In this document: positions 1-12,800 of the stretch, piece after piece
Numbering within the stretch: position 1 is the stretch's first letter
Layout of the letters: every line of letters begins with the position of its first letter
Source of the DNA: Culex pipiens pallens
Taxonomy: Eukaryota; Arthropoda; Insecta; Diptera; Culicidae
NCBI RefSeq assembly: GCF_016801865.2
Contig: NC_068938.1
Location: 79,201,316-79,265,315, forward strand
Direction of reading: 5' to 3'
Length of the DNA: 64,000 nucleotides
The notes under the pieces: model-generated
What the model was told of the DNA's origin: nothing
The model's input: only the letters and a program-made list of their open reading frames with translations
Database searches by the model: none
Program-made: the position numbers and the translations under genes

Positions 1-1929
1 TTCGCCTTGGCCACCTTCTTGAGCAGCTTTTCCTGCTGCTCTTTTCCCTTCGGTTTGATGCCCTTCTCGAGCAGTTTTTGCTCCTTTTCCGCCTGGCGCT
101 CGAACTTTTCCCGCTGGAAGCGCTTCTTGAGCCGTCGCTCGCGGTTCTTGTCGGCCCGGGCGCGCTCGTCCTTGCTCATGACGTCGCCCTTTGGCCGGTT
201 GTGCACCTCTTCGGGGGCGAGCAGGGTGGCGTCGCTGGTGGCCACCGGTGCGACCTCTTCCATGTTGATCGCCGGGGTGTTTGTGATTATCTTGAGCTCC
301 GGGACGGCCGGCCGTGGCGTGTAGTGGAAGTTTGAGAGGGCGTCCAGCTGGGCGAGCAGGGTCTTCATCGCGGCGCGGATCTGACGGTGCTCTTTGGATT
401 CTTCTTCGGAGGCGTCCTGGTCGGCGGCATCTGGGTTGGCCTTCTCGAGCTGCTTCAGGTAGTCCCGTTCGTAGATTTGTGCCAGCGATTCCTTGCTCTT
501 TTCACCGTCCAGCACGAGTTGCTTGCGGTACTCGCGAGGGTTATCCGGCGGCCGCACCTTCCGTTCGACGTCGTCCCAGGCCTTGTTCTTGACGCGTTGC
601 CGGATGATGTCCTCCAGGCGCATCGTCGTTTCCTCCGTGATGACCGGCGCCGGTCGCGTTGTCGATTCAAACTCGAGCACCTCCTCGAGAAGGGAATTTT
701 GCGGCCGCGTGTCGGCGGAGATCTCTCCCTTCAGCTGCCAAGGTTTAGCGTCGAGCAGTTGATTTTCCATCTTCTCGATTCGCTGCTGAAGTTTCTCTTG
801 CCGCAGCTCGAAGGACGATTTTGGACCGTCGTCGCGCTTTCTTTCTTCTTTCTCGGCACTTTCTTCCTCTTCAGCGTCGGATTTCTGCTCCGCTTCACTC
901 TCCGAAGACTCGGGCCGCTCGATGGGAACCTTTTTACTTGTACTCCCAGGTAGGAAATCTCCCGATGCGTTGTACAGCTCAAACCGTAATCGACGATTTC
1001 GTTCCACTTCGTCCTCGGAATTCAACTCCTCTTCGGATTCAGGTTTGCCTTCTTCTGCTTCGGAACCACTTTCGTCTTCCATTTCCTGATCTTGTTCGCC
1101 ATCTTCATCCTGCTCGTCGTCCTGTTCCTCATTATCGGAATCGCCCTCCTCATCGTCATCGAAGAAATCAGAATATTTCAAGTCCTCTTCATCACTGTCG
1201 TCCTCATCCTCCCCAACATCCGCACTGAAGTAATCGATCTCGATCAACGGATCCACATCCGGCTTGCCCTCCTGCCGTCTCATTTCCCGCTGGTCCTCCT
1301 CGTCCAAAAACTTGGCCATGTCGTCCAGTCGGAAGAATTTATCGTCCACAATCGATCGCTTCGCTTTCTTGCCCTTTTTAGTCGTCTTGCCCTTACCATT
1401 CTGCTTCTGCACCGGAACCCCCTCATCCTCATCTTCACTCCCACTCGCTTCCCCGTCCATGTCCTGATCCTCTTCCTCATCCTCCCCTCCCAAATCTTCA
1501 CCATCCCCCTCCTCCCGGAACGCAAGCTGCAACCGTTTAGATCCCATCGACAGCAGTTTCGAAGTGGCCGGCAGATCCTGCCCGAGCAGCTGTTCGTTCT
1601 TCAGCTCCAGCTGTTGCCAGATCTGCTCCTCGTCCATCTCGTCGACGATCAGCTCGTCCAGGAAGGCGGCGTTCCGGCGCTTGTCCGTGCCGGTCAATTC
1701 CACCAGCTGACCGTGGTCGTACAGGGATTTGACCAGCGATTTGATCTTTTCCGCGCGGGCCGTTTGGGCGCTGTAAACATAATCACAAATGTTTGAATAG
1801 CTCTAAAAAAACAGCTAGTTAAACTTACGACAGGAATATTTCCGGATTTTTCGTGTGCTCGCGGAACTTTTTGAGCACCATTTTCAACCCCTTCTTGGAA
1901 GGGGTTTCCCCGTTGGCGGTTTTGACCAT
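1..1929 (-). CDS. Mpp10: U3 snoRNP protein MPP10 (C-terminus cut by window edge)
   Basis: MPP10 is a nucleolar component of the U3 snoRNP / SSU processome and is needed for early 18S pre-rRNA cleavages. On the minus strand the first coding exon is 1829-1929, with the ATG at 1927-1929. A 58-nt intron (1771-1828, GTAAGT...ACAG) follows, and exon 2 runs from 1770 off the left edge. About 623 residues are visible. The N-terminal third is helical and basic. Residues about 140-330 form very acidic Asp/Glu/Ser stretches, interrupted by conserved lysine-rich patches. From about residue 415 comes the family's most conserved block (EDIIRQRVKNKAWDDVERK), then the C-terminal region rich in Arg and Lys. 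Human MPP10 is about 680 residues, so only the tail is missing. The start is supported by the splice phase (TC|C) and by the absence of an in-frame upstream ATG in the short leader. The gene is divergent from EPT1. Confidence 0.95.
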
Positions 1930-2620
1930 TTTCCAATGCTATGCAATTAAAAATCGCTTGCAGCAGTAACAGTGCGTGAAAACAACTTTAAACTTGTAAT
2001 AAATGTACTTATTTTACACAAAAATCCACATTTCGGTAACAAATTTTGAAACCGAACAAAAATGCGCTCTCCGAATGTCGCGTGTTTTTATTCTTGACAG
2101 TTCTCGCACGTGTAAACACTGTGAGGGAGCAGGGCGGTTACGCCGTACTGGCTTTACACCGCACTTTATTTTTCTCGAAAAGAAAGACACAGATGGAATT
2201 GTACCAGACTGTGCTTATTTTCGGATAAAATCTGGAGTTTTTTTTAAAGGTTCAATAAACCAAATTTTCCAGGGAAAATAATTTTCAGGTAAAATTGCAG
2301 TTTTGAAGCAAAAGACCAATGTTGGTTTCGCTTTTGTTTGCAAACAACATCGTGTTTGTCCCTGGGACTAACACGATTCCAAAACAAAACAACCCAGTTT
2401 CCACATTGGACCTTAGCAGCAAAGGTCTATCAGGATTTTAAAAACAAACAAGGTATCATTGACATTGGCCTTTTGGGAAATATATATTTTTTCATACAAA
2501 AATCGAACTTTTAATACTTTTTCGATATGTTGCGATAGATTAAGATACTTAGCATCGTTTGCAGAGAAAATGTGGTTTGTTTACATTTTCGACTTAGGGC
2601 CTTTTACATTGTTTTGCTTG
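1930..2620. other. AT-rich divergent intergenic DNA
   Basis: This is the MPP10 upstream side of the MPP10-EPT1 spacer. It is AT-rich and I see no conserved coding signal. At 2229-2275 there is a fragment of a small dispersed repeat family (core CTGGAGTTTTTTTT followed by CAATAAACCAAATTT), seen as a complete palindrome at 38157-38325. The MPP10 promoter should lie within the first few hundred bases, but I cannot point to a motif. Confidence 0.5.
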
Positions 2621-2984
2621 AATTGATGTTTTCTAAGTCTCACCCAAACAACACACCATTTTCTAATGTCGATATCTCAGCAACTAATGGTCCGATTTTA
2701 AATGTTAAAATATGAAACATTCGTGAAATTTTCCGATCTTTTCGAAAAAAATATTTTCAAAATTTTTAAACCAAGACTAACATTTCAAAAGGGCCAAACA
2801 TTCAATATTACGCCCTTTTAAAATGTTAGTCTTGGTTTAAAAATTTTGAAAATATTTTTTCGCAAAGATCGGAAAATTTCACGACTGTTTTATATTTTAA
2901 CATTGAAAATCGGACCATTAGTTGCTGAGATATCGACATTGAAAAATGGTGTGTTGTTTGGGCGGGACTTAGAAAACATCAATT
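2621..2984. repeat. Palindromic foldback/MITE, family 1
   Basis: An almost perfect inverted repeat of about 165 bp per arm around a short centre near 2802. The left arm starts AATTGATGTTTTCTAAGTCT; the right arm ends with its complement at 2984. Both arms contain the marker TCAGCAACTAATGGTCC or its complement. Single-arm relatives occur at 5260-5457 and 27595-27960, so this is a dispersed non-coding family. No open frame of note. Confidence 0.85.
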
Positions 2985-3340
2985 TTCCTGTTTTTAAACC
3001 ATTGCATGGCAATATCTCAGCAACTAAGGGTCGTATCAACAAAGTTCAAAAATGCAAAATATAGAGAATTTTCTCAGCTTTTCAAAAATATTTTTTTCAA
3101 AAGTGGGCAAACATGTGCACTAATTTTAAAAAATGAAAAACTGCGACTATTTTCAAAAAAGTCACCTAAAAATGGATTTAACTTGAAAACGGTGCACTTT
3201 ATCAAAATTTACTAATGTACTTTTTGATTGCAAATCAAGGTTAAAGTAGATGTTCAAACAAGACAACTACTGCATTTATCTCAAAATCGACAAAAATACA
3301 TATGGGACGGACTTGCTTAGAGCGGCAGTACACGAAGTAC
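2985..3340. repeat. Family 1 outer flank
   Basis: The sequence after the palindrome (ATATCTCAGCAACTAAGGGT, then the marker GAAAACGGTGCACTTTATCA near 3185) recurs at 27840-27935 and 10210-10240. It is therefore the non-palindromic tail of the same dispersed family, not unique promoter DNA. Confidence 0.6.
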
Positions 3341-3892
3341 TAGTCTTTTCGCTTATCTGTGACTTTTCATTACACCGTCAAAAGTCATCGCTCCGACGGA
3401 CGCCGAACCACCCTGTTTTTCGCGACAGCGCGCTTCTGTCAGCGACGCCGACGCCGCAGTGCAAAGCTGTCAGTTGACCGCAGAAGCAGAAGAGAAAAAA
3501 ATCTGAGCAGCGAAAAAAAAAAAGCTGCTAAACTGATTGTGCCGCCGCGCCGCGAGTGATTTGGCCCCGGTTCCCGGTTTCGAGCGATTTTTAAATTGTT
3601 GGGATAAGGAAAAATAAAGTGGTCAAGCGCAAATTATACAGGCCCCAGTGATAACCCAATTAACGGTCCAATTACTACAGGGGAGGGGAAAAGGCCACAG
3701 TGAAAAGTGAGAAGAAAGTCGGTGCGAAAAGTTCTTTGCCACGTTCCGGCGTGACCATTTTGCAGTGGTGAATCCTTTTTGTGTCCTTGCTGAGAAAGTC
3801 TCTCGGAATTAGTGAAACGATCGGAACCAGGAAGTTCCGAGCAGTTTGTGCAACTTTGTTGTTGAGCACCAAATAAGGAACATCAAGGGGAA
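3341..3892 (+). promoter_or_regulatory. Probable EPT1 promoter and 5' UTR
   Basis: Base composition changes abruptly from AT-rich repeat to mixed GC-rich unique DNA here, next to the EPT1 start. An initiator-like TCAGTT sits at 3470-3475. I see no TATA box and no downstream element at the expected spacing, so the start site is a guess. Short upstream open frames in this leader look non-coding. Confidence 0.35.
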
Positions 3893-6800
3893 ATGGCTCC
3901 GGCGGACAAAATGGCCAGCAGCGAAGGATACTTGACCAAGGAGCACCTGGCCGGGTTCGATAGCTACAAGGTAAGACAGGACAACGACCTTGGCGCCTTC
4001 TAATTACATAAGTCGGCTGCTATCGTCCTGGAAAAGTCCAGAAATGGGGTAGCGGAAACCGACATCGATTTGCCACGCGAGCCGTGCTCTGTTTGGGTGG
4101 CCTCATTACGGGCTCAGGTGTTCCGCAAAAAGGAACGTAGTAAAACAGAATGCAATGCAGTTAATTATTCATTCCATTCAAGTCTGTTTTTGCGTTTGTT
4201 TTTGCAAACACATTCCAGACGAAGGCAATTTGCGCTGAGCTTTAATCGCTTTAATTAGGCGCGAATATCAGCTGAGGGATTCCCCGATTTACCACCAATT
4301 CAACCGACTAATTTTACTTCCGAAATTTGGACACTGAAAGTGTTACAATGTATAGGAAAAACTCCTCACGGCTCTAACTTTAAACAGCAAATATCGATCA
4401 AATACGGGTGTCACTCAAATAGCGGTTGTATTTTTAGAATTTTCGACAGGAACGACACACATTAGTTATATTCTTGCTCCTCTCGTGACGTACGTAAAGC
4501 ATTTCTGATATGAGATAATACTGGTTTTAGAGAAGCGATGCAAAGTTGAATCAGCCAACACGGGCTTGTTTAGTATGAGAATCACGTCGGTTAGCGGCCG
4601 ATTTATTGTTCACTCATTTATGGGTGAAACTCTATAGAGGGAGAAACGAGTTATTCAATTCGAGCGAAACTGAGTAATACAATGTGTGAAGCGAAATGTT
4701 GGCTGCATTAGTTTGGTTCTCGATAATTCTGAAGATAGTTTTTTTTGCAGAGAAAGTTATCAATGAATTCAATTCAATCATAATTAACATGACTTCTCTT
4801 GTTTCATGTTTTTCTTCTTCCATTGTAAGTATGTACCGTTAACTGGGGCAACTCGGGACTTAGATCTGAATAGGGAAAGTCGTTTTCAAAGCATTTAAAA
4901 GCATCAAATAAAAAAAATGGTTTATAAGCTTATTTGGTTGCTCTGTGTCCCCTTTTTAATGTAATTAATAAGTAATTATCGCTCCAAGACACCTATAAAA
5001 AATCGTCAAAACACATTTTATAAAGCATTGGAAAGTAAAATTCTATTTTTTTTAGAAGACAAAAGCTAATGATTTGGAGTTCAAACTTTGAATTAAAACA
5101 AAAACAGAGATTAACTGATCGATTTGATGTCTCCGGAAGAGTTACATATCATAGGTAGGAAGAATTCTAGCAAAACAATATAATCTGGTCAAAGTGAGTT
5201 TGTAAACAAATAGTGTAGGTATCCTTCTCACTTCCAATGAACTGTAGACTAATAGTTCAAACAGGTCAAAGATCCAATATTGCGCCCTTTTGTAATCGTA
5301 GAGTTGATTCCAAAATTTAAAAAAATATTCATTTCGAAGAGATCAGAAAATTTCCCAAATGTTTTTTTTAGCATTGAAAATATGACCATTAGTTTCTGAT
5401 ATATTGATAGGTACTAGAAAATAAAAGGCTGTTTGGACTTAAATTTTCTTGTTTGTTAGCATAGCATAGCATAGCATAGCATTACGGGTCTGCACCACGC
5501 TGTAGGGGGTGCCACAATGGTCAATTCAATATTCTTAGACAATTTGATTGCTGCCCGGTACAACCAAAAATATCTAAGAACGGAAATTTCCACACTGTGC
5601 TCCAAGGCTACGCCCATACAGTCCCGTGGGGATTTGGGAGGGGATGTTTTTGTTGTTCACTAGTGGCAAAAGTGCAGGGAACCCATGCGACTTTTAAAAG
5701 TGAACGGAATATTTTTGGGAGGTTTGGAATGGGGGTTAGAGGAATTTCATCGGGCCGATGAAAATGGTTGAATGCGTAATGTATTACATGATTTGGATGT
5801 TTGTAAGTGTAAATGTTAGTCTGTAGTGTATTATCTAATAAGCATATTGTTTTGTAATAATAATAATAATAAATATTATACAGTTGCAAATTACATCTTG
5901 CGCGCACCAGACGTCCTTCTTCGCTGTGCTTCTATTGTTCGCTAAACAATACATACGTTGTGGCTGGCTCTGAAAAATGAGTGCTGCCCGCAAAAACGTT
6001 CTCGTTGTGGACTTCAGCGTCCTCCCGGACCGTCCAAAACTGGATGTCGTGCAGCGGTTTGTGCAGAAAGGACTTGGAATTGCTTCCGCCGATCTGAAGA
6101 GCATCCAGCTACACAACATCCGTCACTGCGTGCTGATCGAGATGGCGGACCCAGGAGCCGCCACCAAGATTGCAGCGGAAAACCATCTAAAATATGCATT
6201 CAAGACGCACCCAGGCATAAAGATCCCGGTATACGTCGACGATAACACCATCGACGTCCGGGTTCACGATCTCCCGCTGGACTTGCCAAACACCCAGATC
6301 GCCGACGCCATGCGTGAGTACGGAGAAGTGCTCACAATCAGGGACGAGGTTTGGAGGAACTTCTTCGCCGGTGTGCCAAACGGTGTGCGGGTGTTGAAGA
6401 TGAAGCTCTCCAAGCCCGTCCCATCCTACATCACTGTGTGCGAGCTTTTGTCACTTGCAACCCACACCAATCAAGTTGCCACGTGTCGCCGTTGCGGCGA
6501 AAAACGCCACGTATCGAAGAGCTGCGCAGAGGCAGCCAAAAAATCGAACGCGAACAAGCCAAAAAACTCATCCACAAAAACAAACACTCCTGTGCCAACA
6601 CCATTGGTTTCACCACCAGCCGATCCAACGGTTGTTGAATCCCGAGTCATTGCTTCAAGCACTGAAAACAATGGCAATGACGGATTTACGACTGTTGTAA
6701 AGAAAGGCAAAACCAAAAGGCAGCTATCAGGAGAAGAAGACAAATCTGCTGAGAAAAGAAGCTGCTTAGATGACGACGAAAAAAACACATCCCAACAGAA

Positions 6801-9800
6801 TTCTGGAAACGACAACTGCAACGATCAAGGACAACCGAAGGAAAAAGAAATCGTCACCCCGAAGAGAAGACAGTGGAAGCCCACAGTTTAACGTAGAACT
6901 ACGTCAATCAAATTGATTTCTTTTGTATTTTTATAATGTATGAATTGTAAAAAAATTATCAAAACTTGGCCAGCCTATGTTTACAGAGGCCAGTAACGTT
7001 AATAAAAAAAAAAAAAAAAAATAATAAATATTATAAATATGGTAAATAAAATAAATTTAAATATAATCAAGATGATTCCAGGAAGCTGTAAAAAATAGCA
7101 GTAAATTAAAATCTAAATGCTCCAGATGGTTCCCAAACTGTTTTAGAAAGATTCGTTAATTTAAGCAATTTGATGATATATGGTATGAGGAGATGGTATG
7201 TTACAGGAAAGGTATAGGATGAGGAATAATATGAACATGTAAATAAATAATCATTTAAAATACAAATGCTCCTGATGGTTCCCTTGCTGTTTTAGTAAGT
7301 GTCGTTAGTTTATGTAATTTGATCATATATGGTATGAGGAAATGAGGATATAAAGGAAAGCAATACGAAAAAAAATAATTTGAACATTCAAATAAATTTA
7401 CATATCAGCAGCTAAATTGAAATTAATTCCAGGAAGCTGTAAAAAATAGCAATAATTTTAAAACAAATGCTCCAGATCGATCCATTGCTGTTTTTTAAAG
7501 CATCGTTAGTTCATGCAATTTAAATGTATATTTTATGGGAAAATAGTATGATAGAGGATTAGAAAAATATAAATAAATCATGTAGTGAATAGATACATGT
7601 TAGCAGTTAATGTAAGGAAGCTGTGAAAAATATAAATATAAATATCCCGTGGAAACAACGACGCAGGCCAAACACGATCGAAGCAGGCCTTGCCTCGCAA
7701 AGAGCAACGACGAGACTGGCCAGCTTCTTTCAAATACACTTTTTTCTTCTTTTTCTTCCGCGCGAAACAACGACGCAGGCCAAACACGATCGAAGCAGGC
7801 CTTGCCTCGCAAAGAGCAACGGCGAGACTGGCCAGCTTCTTTCAAAATCACTTTTTCTTCCTTTTTCTCCCGCGCGAAACAACGACGCAGGCCAAACACG
7901 ATCGAAGCAGGCCTTGCCTCGCAAAGAGCAACGGCGAGACTGGCCAGCTTCTTTCAAATACACTTTTTTCTTCCGCGCGAAACAACAACGCAGGCCAAAC
8001 ACGATCGAAGCAGGCCTTGCCTCGCAAAGAGCAACGGCAAGACTGGCCAGCTTCTTTCAAATACACTTTTTTCTTCTTTTTCTTCCGCGCGAAACAACGA
8101 CGCAGGCCAAACACGATCAAGCAGGCCTTGCCTCGCAAAGAGCAACGGCGAGACTGCTGGACTTAAATTTTCTTGTTTGTTTTTATTTTATCCGCTGTGT
8201 TTCCGCAACCAGAGGTCCAACCTTCAATGCCTTTTATACAGTTTTTATGGAAATATTCTCAACCTTTCGAAAAACATATTTTCAAGGATATAACTATTTA
8301 AAAAGATTCGGGACTGGCAACACCAGCCAGCAACAGTCAAGTGTTCGGAGCTCTTCAGACTTTTCGATTTTTTCGCCGTAATTTACCGTGATAACCCGGG
8401 AGTTTGCTCCTCCAGCATGCCAAGGGCCAGCCGTGGCCGAGGCAGTTCGAGTGCGGCCTCGAAAAACCCGCGAAGTTCATCTACCGGCAGAGTGCAGAAA
8501 GGTAAACACACCAATGCCGCATCGACCGCCATCGCGCACTGGAGCGTGCCCGGTGACGTCACCGATCCTTCATTTTTACACGTGTCATACCGTCCACGTG
8601 AGTCCCCGGTACGGACGAGACAATCGACCCGGGCATCCGGAAGCACTTCCGGCCAGCAGCAGCAGCAGCAGCAGTCCACCAGCACTACGACGACAACCAC
8701 TTCCAACGTTCCCACCAGCAACGAATTTGAGATGCTGAGTGGAGATGAAACAACACCGACAGTGACAGCAGCAGTGCTGGCGACGACGATGACGATGATG
8801 AACTTGCGCGCAAGCAAGGAAAGCAGAAAAATGGTAACTCTCCGAAGGAACGACGACCACCTCCAATTTTTGTTTTGGATACGTTGGCTGACGATGTTGA
8901 CGAGTTGCTTGAGGGACTCCAATATTGTCTCAAAATTAGCAAAACTTCTGTGCAAGTGATTACCCACAAAAAGCTACATTTCGACTTGGTGGTGAAAAAG
9001 TTGAAGTTGCGAAACTTCAAATTCTTCACATTTGATCCTGCAGAGAAGGTCCCAGTGAAGATCGTCCTTCAGGGATATCCGGACCGCCCGATCTCCGACC
9101 TGGAAGAACACCTGACGGGCGTCAAGGTTAAGCCTCGATAGATAAAGGTGCTCTCAAAATCGACTACGGTGACAGATACGTACACCTTGTACCTCCTGTA
9201 CTTCGATCGCGGGTCCGTCAAAATCCAGGACCTACGGCGGATCAAAGCACTGGACGGCTTCTTTGTGACGTGGCGATTCTACACGAAGAATCCGGCCGAC
9301 GCAGCTCAATGCCACCGCTGTCAGAAATTCGGACACGGCTCAAGAAACTGCAATCTCCCACCCCGGTGTGTAAAGTGCGGTGAGACCCACTTCACCGAAA
9401 GGTGCAGTCTTCCGCGGAAAGACCAACTGGGGGAAAACGCCCAGCAGCACAAAGCACGTGTCAAGTGCGCCAATTGTGGTGGAAATCACACGGCGAATTT
9501 CCGTGGCTGTGCCGCGCGGAAAAAGTACATCGAGGAGCAGGGCAAGAAGAAGATAGCGCCAGCGTCCCGCCAACCTCCGAAGACTTCGAGCTCGACCGCT
9601 GCAGCAGCTGGCGGCGGAGCGGCTCCATCGACCAACCCAGCGTTCCCTCCCGGTTGGGGAGGTTCGTACGCTAGAGTAGCCGCTTCTGAGGGCGGTTCTC
9701 CCTCGGGACAAGCTGATGTTACCGGAGATGATCTCTTCACGTTTCCTGAGTTTTTCGCCCTTGCTGGAGAGATGCTCACGCGCTTTCGTGCCTGCCGAAA

Positions 9801-12800
9801 CAAGGCAGAACAATTCCAAGCTCTCAGTGAGCTGATGATGAAGTACATCTACAACGGATAAGCTGCCTTGTGCAGCGAAGTTTTTCGACGTCAATAGACA
9901 AAACATACTGTGATTTAGTTTTAAGCTTTTCTATTTCTATCCTTTTCCTTAGCAAATCTAGAAGGTTTTTTTTTTTTTAATGTTTCCTTCTCTTGCCAAA
10001 TCCATTGTTAGAATATCCAATTACATCAAAATGAATTATAGTGTAAACCATAGTTGAAAGGAACTCCAAAACTCTATTAGGTTATAAGAAATACGGAATT
10101 GTAAATTGATTATTTAGTGACAAAATAAATTGTATTGAATTGAAACTATTTGAAAAAAAAACGAAAATTTGAAATTTTTCAGTTGAAATTAAATTTAAAG
10201 TGGCTATATCTTGAAAACGGTGCACTTTATCAAAACTCTGTTGAGTAATTTTAAATTGCAAATTTGATTTTAAGGCCGTAATAAATATTTTTCAAAGTTT
10301 TTGTCGATTTTCATCAACCAAGTATACAACATTGAAGGGAACATCCCAAAGCATAAGCCTTCTACATAAATTTGTATGTTTTTCTTAATTTTTGGCGCAT
10401 TTTGCTTAGGCGGGCCTTAAATTCTTAAATTCTTAAATTCTTAAATTCTTAAATTCTTAAATTCTTAAATTCTTAAATTCTTAAATTCTTAAATTCTTAA
10501 ATTCTTAAATTCTTAAATTCTTAAATTCATAAATTCTTAAATTCTTAAATTCTTAAATTCTTAAATTCTTAAATTCTTAAATTCTTAAATTCTTAAATTC
10601 TTAAATTCTTAAATTCTTAAATTCTTAAATTCTTAAATTCTTAAATTCTTAAATTCTTAAATTCTTAAATTCTTAAATTCTTAAATTCTTAAATTCTTAA
10701 ATTCTTAAATTCTTAAATTCTTAAATTCTTAAATTCTTAAATTCTTAAATTCTTAAATTCTTAAATTCTTAAATTCTTAAATTCTTAAATTCTTAAATTC
10801 TTAAATTCTTAAATTCTTAAATTCTTAAATTCTTAAATTCTTAAATTCTTAAATTCTTAAATTCTTAAATTCTTAAATTCTTAAATTCTTAAATTCTGAA
10901 ATTCTGAAATTCTTAAATTCTTAAATTCTTAAATTCTTAAATTCTTAAATTCTTAAATTCTTAAATTCTTAAATTCTTAAATTCTTAAATTCTTAAATTC
11001 TTAAATTCTTGAATTCTTAAATTCTTAAATTCTTAAATTCTTAAATTCTTAAAGGATTTTATTTCCAAATTCTTAGTTCTTAAATTGCAGGCCGAGGATT
11101 GATACCTAAGAGCATGCAATGGCACTGACCTTGTCGCGTGCTCTTCGGTTGACGTCCACGTAAGGAACATCCTGGAAGGAGCGTAACTAACTACATCCGT
11201 AGTTCTGTTAGATCATCCGAATTATCTTGATCAGAACAGTATAGCTCTGGTTCCTTGCGAGTGTCCTATTTTCTTACCTCCACGTTGGCTTGGTTTTCAT
11301 GATGACCTAGCTGGTGGCCTGTGGAAACGGATCGTAAACCTTTGACCACCGCGGGTCAGAGTCGAGACGGCTAAAAGAAAGGGGCGCGACAATGTGGGAA
11401 AGGAAAGTAATTTGTGAATGTAGACGGTATTGTTTTGATTCGCAGTATGTTGAGTCAACTGCTGTGGATGTACCTGAAACATCGCACAACGGGGTTTCTC
11501 TTCTCTTCATTCTCAGCTACTATGCTACTATAATCTAAGCTTGTTTTGTATCTCTATTTATTAACTATTGTCTAATTTTACATCTAATACATCTAGCTTC
11601 TCATTTTTATTCTTCAAAATACGCTCATCATTCTCTTACTATTGATACTTGATTTTTATAAAATAAATTCTCTTTTACTGTCTATTGTTCTCAATCTTCA
11701 CCCTTTTTTTCAAACTAGTGAGGTTTGAGCCCTTACTCAATTTATGGAATGGTTAAAGGATTAACACAAATATTACTATTGTATTTTTGGTAAACTTTTA
11801 TAACATGCTTAGGACCAAAAATTGTAACAAAACACCGCGACGAAAGAAATAGCAACAGATAAACAGACTCAACAATAGGGAAGATTTCAGGAGAAAACAA
11901 TACACAGTAAATAACAATAAGTTTTTGAATTCAAACTAAAAATAAAACAGTTTTTGCTTTAATGAAAGTTGATAGGCACACTATAAATGGTTAGGCGCTT
12001 ATACTTACATCAAACCCTACGTAATGTACCACCCCCGGCCGAGTTAAAATGCGTAACCTGAAAAGAAGGTGTGCATGCCTGGCACGAACACTCAAAGCGT
12101 GTTCTAGCGTGTTGCTCGTACTGACTCAGAGCAAGGGTGAGATGTAGGTGTAAGGGCAGTGCGTGTTCGTCGGGAACCTGGTGCATAAGATCGGTCAAGG
12201 CCCGTTCTTACACTGAAAATTGCGAATTGCGAATTGCGATTTTGAACCAAACTGCATCAAAAACTCGAAATCGATGAAAATGCATATGGGACATTTATGC
12301 GATCAGGGCAGAGCAGTGTTTTTTGACGAGGTTTTTCTCTGCAGAAATTCTTGGTGAAAAGTAAACTAAACTTTTTTTTGAAGTGAATTGGTGTTAAGAA
12401 TGTATGAAAAGTTCACTTTATAACACAAAAAGTTCCTCAAGTACGAGAACCTAACGAAAAATAAAAGGGCACATTTGAACTTTTTTTTTTGGTTTGCAGT
12501 GAACATGGTTATGTGCCCTTTTGTGTTTTTGATTTTTTCAATAGGAAATTGTTTGTTATCAATCTGATTCTTGGAGGGCATGTAGGGAGTGTACTAATGA
12601 ATGGAATAGTGGAATAATCCCAAATGTTTACGTTTTGGTTTTGTGCCCTAATGAAATGTTTGGCTCGAGTTATTGTGCCTTCTACTGGTACAAAACCAAA
12701 ACAGTTGCTTTTCCCCATAAATTCATGCGATTTTTTCCCATACAAATTTCAAGAGCTTAGAGGGAGGGGTTCCTGTGTTCAGAATAAGCTCAAATTTGGA

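Larger units (their letters stand above)
5458..8157 (+). mobile_element. Gag-only non-LTR-type retroposon with minisatellite 3' end
   Basis: A 2.7-kb insertion bounded by an identical 24-bp direct repeat (5434-5457 and 8158-8181). It starts with short tandem AGCAT repeats (AGCATAGCATAGCATAGCAT), then a non-coding leader, a single 304-codon zinc-knuckle ORF (5977-6891), an A-rich stretch (7000-7022), three imperfect AT-rich repeats (marker AAATGCTCCAGATGGTTCC near 7115, 7263, 7465), and finally the 112-bp tandem array 7652-8157. There is no endonuclease or reverse-transcriptase ORF anywhere inside. The perfect target duplication suggests a fairly recent insertion that depended on machinery supplied in trans. 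A gag-only element called CM-gag has been described from Culex pipiens; whether this is it needs a sequence comparison. Confidence 0.8.

Noticed and set aside
387..953. Long plus-strand open frame opposite MPP10
   Set aside because: Shadow of the minus-strand acidic coding region; the translation is a Leu/Arg/Phe-rich artefact.
7623..8381. Long overlapping open frames on both strands
   Set aside because: Produced by the stop-free 112-bp tandem unit, which cycles through frames; no protein features.
10416..11053. Regular short repeats resembling a CRISPR array
   Set aside because: There are no spacers: the unit is a continuous 8-mer, and the genome is animal.
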